A stretch of 64,000 bases of DNA from Lutraria lutraria (lineage: Eukaryota > Mollusca > Bivalvia > Venerida > Mactridae). The notes below the pieces were generated by a model. The model was not told where the DNA came from. It saw only the letters and a program-made list of their open reading frames with translations, and made no database searches. Of this stretch, positions 60,001 to 64,000 are shown one piece after another (the first letter of the stretch is position 1; every line of letters starts with the position of its first letter). The DNA lies in assembly GCA_964023205.1 (NCBI GenBank), contig OZ026846.1, positions 33,624,194 to 33,688,193 on the forward strand. Reading direction: 5' to 3'. Position numbers and translations under genes: made by a program.

Positions 60001-62909
60001 ACGTCATGTGATCATTTTGCAGTAGTATTTAAAGCATGCGCTGCTAAACCTGCACCTATCAGAAAAACTGTGAATTTAAGAAAGTTAAAATCGATTGACA
60101 TCAATAAATTCAAAAAAGACATTGGATCCTCAGATATTTTAAAAAGTGGACTGCACACATCAGACGATGATGAACTTGTTGAGGTGTATACCCATGGACT
60201 TTCATCACTTATTGACAAGCATGCTCCCCTCAAATCCAAAACCATAGTTTAAAGACCCTCCTGTCCTTGGTACACTGAAGATCTGAGACGAAAATTGGAG
60301 CGAAAATGGCGAATGACTAAATTGACAATAGATCATAAAAAATATATAGGAATCAATGTTCGGCAGTCAACAAATTGTTAAAACAATCCAAAGTAAGCAA
60401 TTACACGGAGAAGGTAGAGTCCTGTGGTCGTGATCAGAAAGGGTTATACAGGATAACTAAACATCTGATGGGTGAAGAAAAGGAAGTTGTGCTACCATCT
60501 GGTAAACCTGCTACGATGCTTGCACAGGATTTCAGTGACTTCTTCATCAACAAAATTGAAGGAATACGTACTAAAGTAGCCTCCAGTACTCAGTCTAACC
60601 AACATGACGACTGTGCTAAATTCGAAACACCCTTCAGAGAAGAGCAACTATCAGAATTTTCTCCATACTCTGAGGATGAAATCCGGAAACTAATAAGTAG
60701 ATCACCAAGTAAATCATGTGAACTCGATCCAGTACCAACATGGCTGTTGAAGGATTGCTTCAATGAACTATTACCAAAATTAACAAGAATATTCAATGCA
60801 TCACTCAAAAGTGCTTATGTACCCACGGCATTTAAAAGCTCCAGAATAAGACCACTAATAAAGAAGCCAGGCCTTGATCAAAATGTACTGAAAAATTACA
60901 GACCTGTGTCAAACTTACCTTTCATTTCCAAAGTTCTTGAGAAGGTAGTCAATGCTTAACTAGAAGAGCATTTAACACTGCATAATCTCCACGAAGAACG
61001 TCAGTCAGCATACAGAAAATAGATGGTGAACTTTCAAAACCAGTACTGATGAACCGTAGTGTACCACAGGATTATGTGCTTAGTCCGAAGAACTACATCA
61101 TGTACACAAAACCAGTGGGTGCAATCTGCAGAAAGCACCAACTGCAACATCATTTCTACGCTGATGACTCACAATTATATATGGCATTCAAACCAAAAGA
61201 TTGCGTCTCGCGTGATGAAATACTGCAACGAATTGAAGAGGTAATCCTGTTTGTACCGAAACGGAATGCCAGTACAGCCGAGAATATAACTGTGATCAGA
61301 TCATCATCGATGGTGAGAAACCTCGGTGCCATACTGGATTCACATTTGGACATGGATAAACATGTTAACTCTATTTCAAGGTCGTGTTTCATGCAGATCA
61401 GACAAATAGGTCAAATCAGACAATATTTGACTGTTGATGCAACAAAATCCCTTATCAATTCGTTAGTAACATCAAGACTGGATTACTGCAATTCGTTACT
61501 GTGCGGTTCACCAAAAAATCATTCTGAACAAACTTCAAAATATTCAAAATACAGCCGCCCGCCTCATCACACGGACAACGCGTTACAATCACATCACCCC
61601 TGTGCTGAAGGATCTTCACTGGCTACCGGTACAATACAAAGTGGAGTACAAGGTGTTGACTGATGTTTTCAAAGCACAAGTCCCTTGGCTACATCAGAAG
61701 TATGTTGGAAGTATATACTCCACAAAGACAGCTTAGGTCTCAATATGACTCTGTTCTTCTAGTTGTGCCGAGGATGAGGACTGTCAAGTTCGGTGATTGA
61801 TGTTTCACGGCTGCGGCACCCAAGCTCTGGAATGCACTGCCAACAGCACTCAGAGACAGTAAAACACTATCGTCATTCAAGAAAGCGCTGAAAACGCACT
61901 ATTTTACAAAAGCTTAGTCAAGCTATTAAGGTTTTACTTCTTAAAGATAGTATTTAATTACTTTGAAGTATAGGGGTCTCTTTAAAGATAGTATATTTAT
62001 ACCTTTGGAGTCGGTTTCTCGTAGCAGTGGTATCTTGACGCTGTTCTTGAAACACTAATTTAAATGCACCTTTAGTAAACATTCAGTGAGGTTGCGTAGT
62101 GAACAGTGAACTACGGCTGGTGGAGTAATGCGCGTATGGACTGGCCAAACAGCTTACGAAGCCAACCGGACTTGAAACATTTTAGAATTTTTGTGTAACT
62201 TACTTGTTTGCATAAATTGATGGTGGATTTGTTGACTTATAAATTTGTCCATAATTGTATATATTTTACCCGTATCATTTTTGACTAACATGTTTGTATT
62301 CATTACATATTGTTTAACCTTGATTTAAATCGTGATTGTACGGCACTTTTGAACGTGTAATAACATGAAAAAGGGCTATATAAATATGGTATAATAATAA
62401 TAATAATAATTCTCCACGGCCATGATGACGTACGTAAAAGCCGCACCTTTCCCGTACCGTTCCGGAAAGAAAAGATCAAAATCGGAGGTATGACAACCTT
62501 TACCTTTGGAATTCAGCTGTTTCACACCGAATCGTCAAATTTTGAATTGTAGTGTCTTAGCCTATCCAACCATTGAATAATTGATCGGTGGTTGGTGATT
62601 ACAAAAAAATAAAGAAACTTACTTTTGAAACACAATATCATGATGTGACTAAAATTGTAAAATAATTTATGAAAACCCCAAATTTCTTGTATTTTAAAAA
62701 CTGTGAGTATACGTACCGTCTCCTCCGTTTGTGTTCTGACAGGTATTGTTGTCCTCACCCGAGCAACAGCTGTATACCAGTCCAATGGATTCACATGTTG
62801 AATTTGAACCCCACTTTGGGGTGAATAAACCCACAGTTTGCAAAACAAATGGCGCAAACATAAAGCAACAGATGATACAAACTGTTGCGGCGGTTGTTCC
62901 ATCTCCCAT
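57016..62909 (-). CDS. Claudin-like four-transmembrane protein, three exons, 253 residues
   Basis: Exons 62717-62909, 58069-58233 and 57016-57419 sum to 762 bases, with GT..AG junctions and matching phases. The start MGDGTTAATV is the first ATG of exon 1 and leads straight into a membrane segment. Predicted membrane segments: about 8-30, 72-95, 104-130 and 141-165. The first extracellular loop has W33 and C39, C48, C49, C57, like the W..C..C pattern of the PMP22/claudin superfamily, and N-glycosylation sequons at N36 and N55. The cytosolic tail (166-253) begins with an acidic Asp run, is rich in Ser/Pro and ends SHYDS, with no claudin-type PDZ ligand. It is probably a plasma-membrane or cell-junction protein. 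The exact subfamily is uncertain, as these families are defined by topology more than by sequence. Confidence 0.72.
57582..57925. mobile_element. 336-bp TTAA-flanked insertion in claudin-like intron 2
   Basis: 57586-57921 lies between TTAA at 57582-57585 and 57922-57925. The left segmental copy has a single TTAA at the same place (near 46450, GAGTTAAGCCATTTCC). The ends AGACATTGAAC and, inverted, TAACATTGAAC share nine bases. Its sequence is unrelated to the 516-bp TTAA element. No reading frame. Confidence 0.78.
58756..62410 (+). mobile_element. Dead CR1/L2-type LINE, right copy
   Basis: Same insertion as 47281-51135. It keeps about 107 bases near its 5' end (58765-58870) that the left copy lost. 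It has lost about 225 bases at 61020 (covering the LDLSAAFDTIDH region), about 80 at 61238 and 18 at 61295, plus one G near 59460 that shifts the endonuclease frame. The FYADDSQLY box is intact (61153-61180). The (ATA)n tail is at 62385-62410, slightly longer than in the left copy. Confidence 0.88.
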
Positions 62910-63697
62910 GGCAGCGTATTTGAAATCTGTAAAAGACGTATTTTTTTTTAAATGTATTCATTTTAGCATATTCTACGCCACCGGAAGGCGGCTTAGACTA
63001 AGTAAAGATGCTATTTTTAGCTTCTTAGCGGAACAGATCCAGGAAAATCTCCGAACAAATTCATCAACATAAATTATTGGACAATAAAAGTATCGATAGT
63101 GTCCAAAATGCCCGCTTTTTTTACTTTCCGGCTTAAGCCCCAATTGCAACATGACTGTTGGTCTTTATTCGTTTTTTTTGTGACCACGTGACCGGCGGCT
63201 GGTCTTACTGAATAGATGGTCCCTTTAGTTTTGGGCTCAGTAAGTAAAAATTACAAATGTGATCTGAAACTTCGCACATTCTACTGACAATGCAATACAG
63301 ACCGCATCCTAGTATTCAATAGCCAGATGCATGTTTGCTGCTAACACTCATTCTACTTGTATCATTTTTATCGGTTACTTTGTAGGAATGGCTTTAACAA
63401 TGTTGATAGGTAAGGTTAGACTTGCACATGTTTGTCTTTGGCATTCCTTGAAAATAAATAATGGTAGTCTCTGGTCTTATACTCTCGGCTCAACGATTAT
63501 GATGTGAAATTTTGTTTTCATGTTTTGTTTCACGTGTGTTATTTGATGTGGTCAGTTTCCGTCCCTCCATATAGATTTTAACAATTATCTCTATATTAGC
63601 GCGTTATAATTCATTTTATAGATCTGCATTATTACAATATACTACAGCAATGTATAAAATGTGTATCATTTAACAAATTAATGTGTATATTTTATGT

Positions 63698-64000
63698 GAC
63701 CACAGCTTCTTCGCCTGTAAACTGGTTCCCGTTCCATGTTGCAGTGCACCATAGGTTTTGTACACACAAGTCAACGGGAACCAGTTTACTCCACCTGTCA
63801 CCATTACGCATGCGCAATGACTATATGCGTGCTAGTCAAGATTGCATAATATCACACAGCGCAATGAATTGTTAATAATTGGACAGTTTATATTATTAGA
63901 CAATAACAGACAGATTTAAATCGGCATAATCATCTAGCTAGCTCAATAATAATACCGTGAAACATTTGTAAAAATGTCAACTTTTGGATGACTTCGTGGG
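63698..64000 (+). repeat. Repeat block M, copy 3 (start only)
   Basis: Begins CAGCTTCTTCGCCTGTAAAC as at 11039 and runs to the window end. It includes the inverted pair AAACTGGTTCCCGTT / AACGGGAACCAGTTT (63720-63790). About 100 bases present at 52510-52620 are missing at 63937. This shows that the array continues beyond the window. Confidence 0.8.

Larger units (their letters stand above)
55850..64000. repeat. Tandem segmental duplication, right copy (cut by window end)
   Basis: Repeats the order of 44330-55170: flank, claudin-like gene with intronic LINE (57016-62909), then block M from 63698. By eye, identity over exons and intron ends is in the high nineties. Differences are mostly clean insertions or deletions of 5-340 bases. 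Confidence 0.88.

Overview
This is animal nuclear DNA: AT-rich, intron-bearing and full of mobile-element relics. The dispersed AGGTCA-rich repeats, tRNA-headed SINEs, CR1/L2-type LINEs and a Mutator-like transposase relic point to a lophotrochozoan, most likely a bivalve mollusc. The taxonomic call is inference from recalled repeat types, not a database result. A run of exactly 200 N (38818-39017) marks a scaffold gap.

Layout. 1-10.2 kb holds no gene that I can support; it has tandem tRNA-headed SINEs, AGGTCA-type repeats, a cluster of five GCCATGGC palindromes resembling RFX X-boxes, and a hairpin element. 10.2-15.3 kb holds a LINE 3' fragment, a first copy of a dispersed ~3 kb block ('block M') and a mariner transposase relic. 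15.6-37.1 kb holds two same-strand (minus) sorbitol-dehydrogenase-type genes. The upstream one (37143 to 25691) reads as a complete nine-exon, 351-residue MDR enzyme. The downstream one (19881 to 15576) is a decayed paralogue with a stop, two frameshifts, a duplicated exon and no last two exons. Between and inside them lie an orphan arylsulfatase exon, a Mutator-like transposase pseudogene, two pogo/Tigger-like non-autonomous elements, a broken LINE and short TTAA-flanked elements. 37.6-43 kb holds a Tc1 relic, a 640-base foldback element that runs into the gap, and a near-identical 1.5 kb tandem duplication.

44.3-64 kb is a tandem segmental duplication of about 11 kb. Each copy carries a three-exon, four-transmembrane claudin-like gene on the minus strand with a dead LINE on the plus strand in its first intron, followed by block M. 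The right-hand gene (57016-62909) is open over 253 residues; the left-hand gene (45874-51634) has an 11-base deletion in exon 2. Because the copies are paralogous, several insertions can be read against an empty site in the other copy. The clearest are two different TTAA-flanked short elements (45265-45780 and 57586-57921), each present in only one copy.

The best candidates for something undescribed are the 516-base TTAA element family, which carries a conserved 63-codon reading frame ending just before a consensus splice donor, and the X-box-like palindrome cluster. I see no sign of a bacterial-type defence system, CRISPR array or operon.
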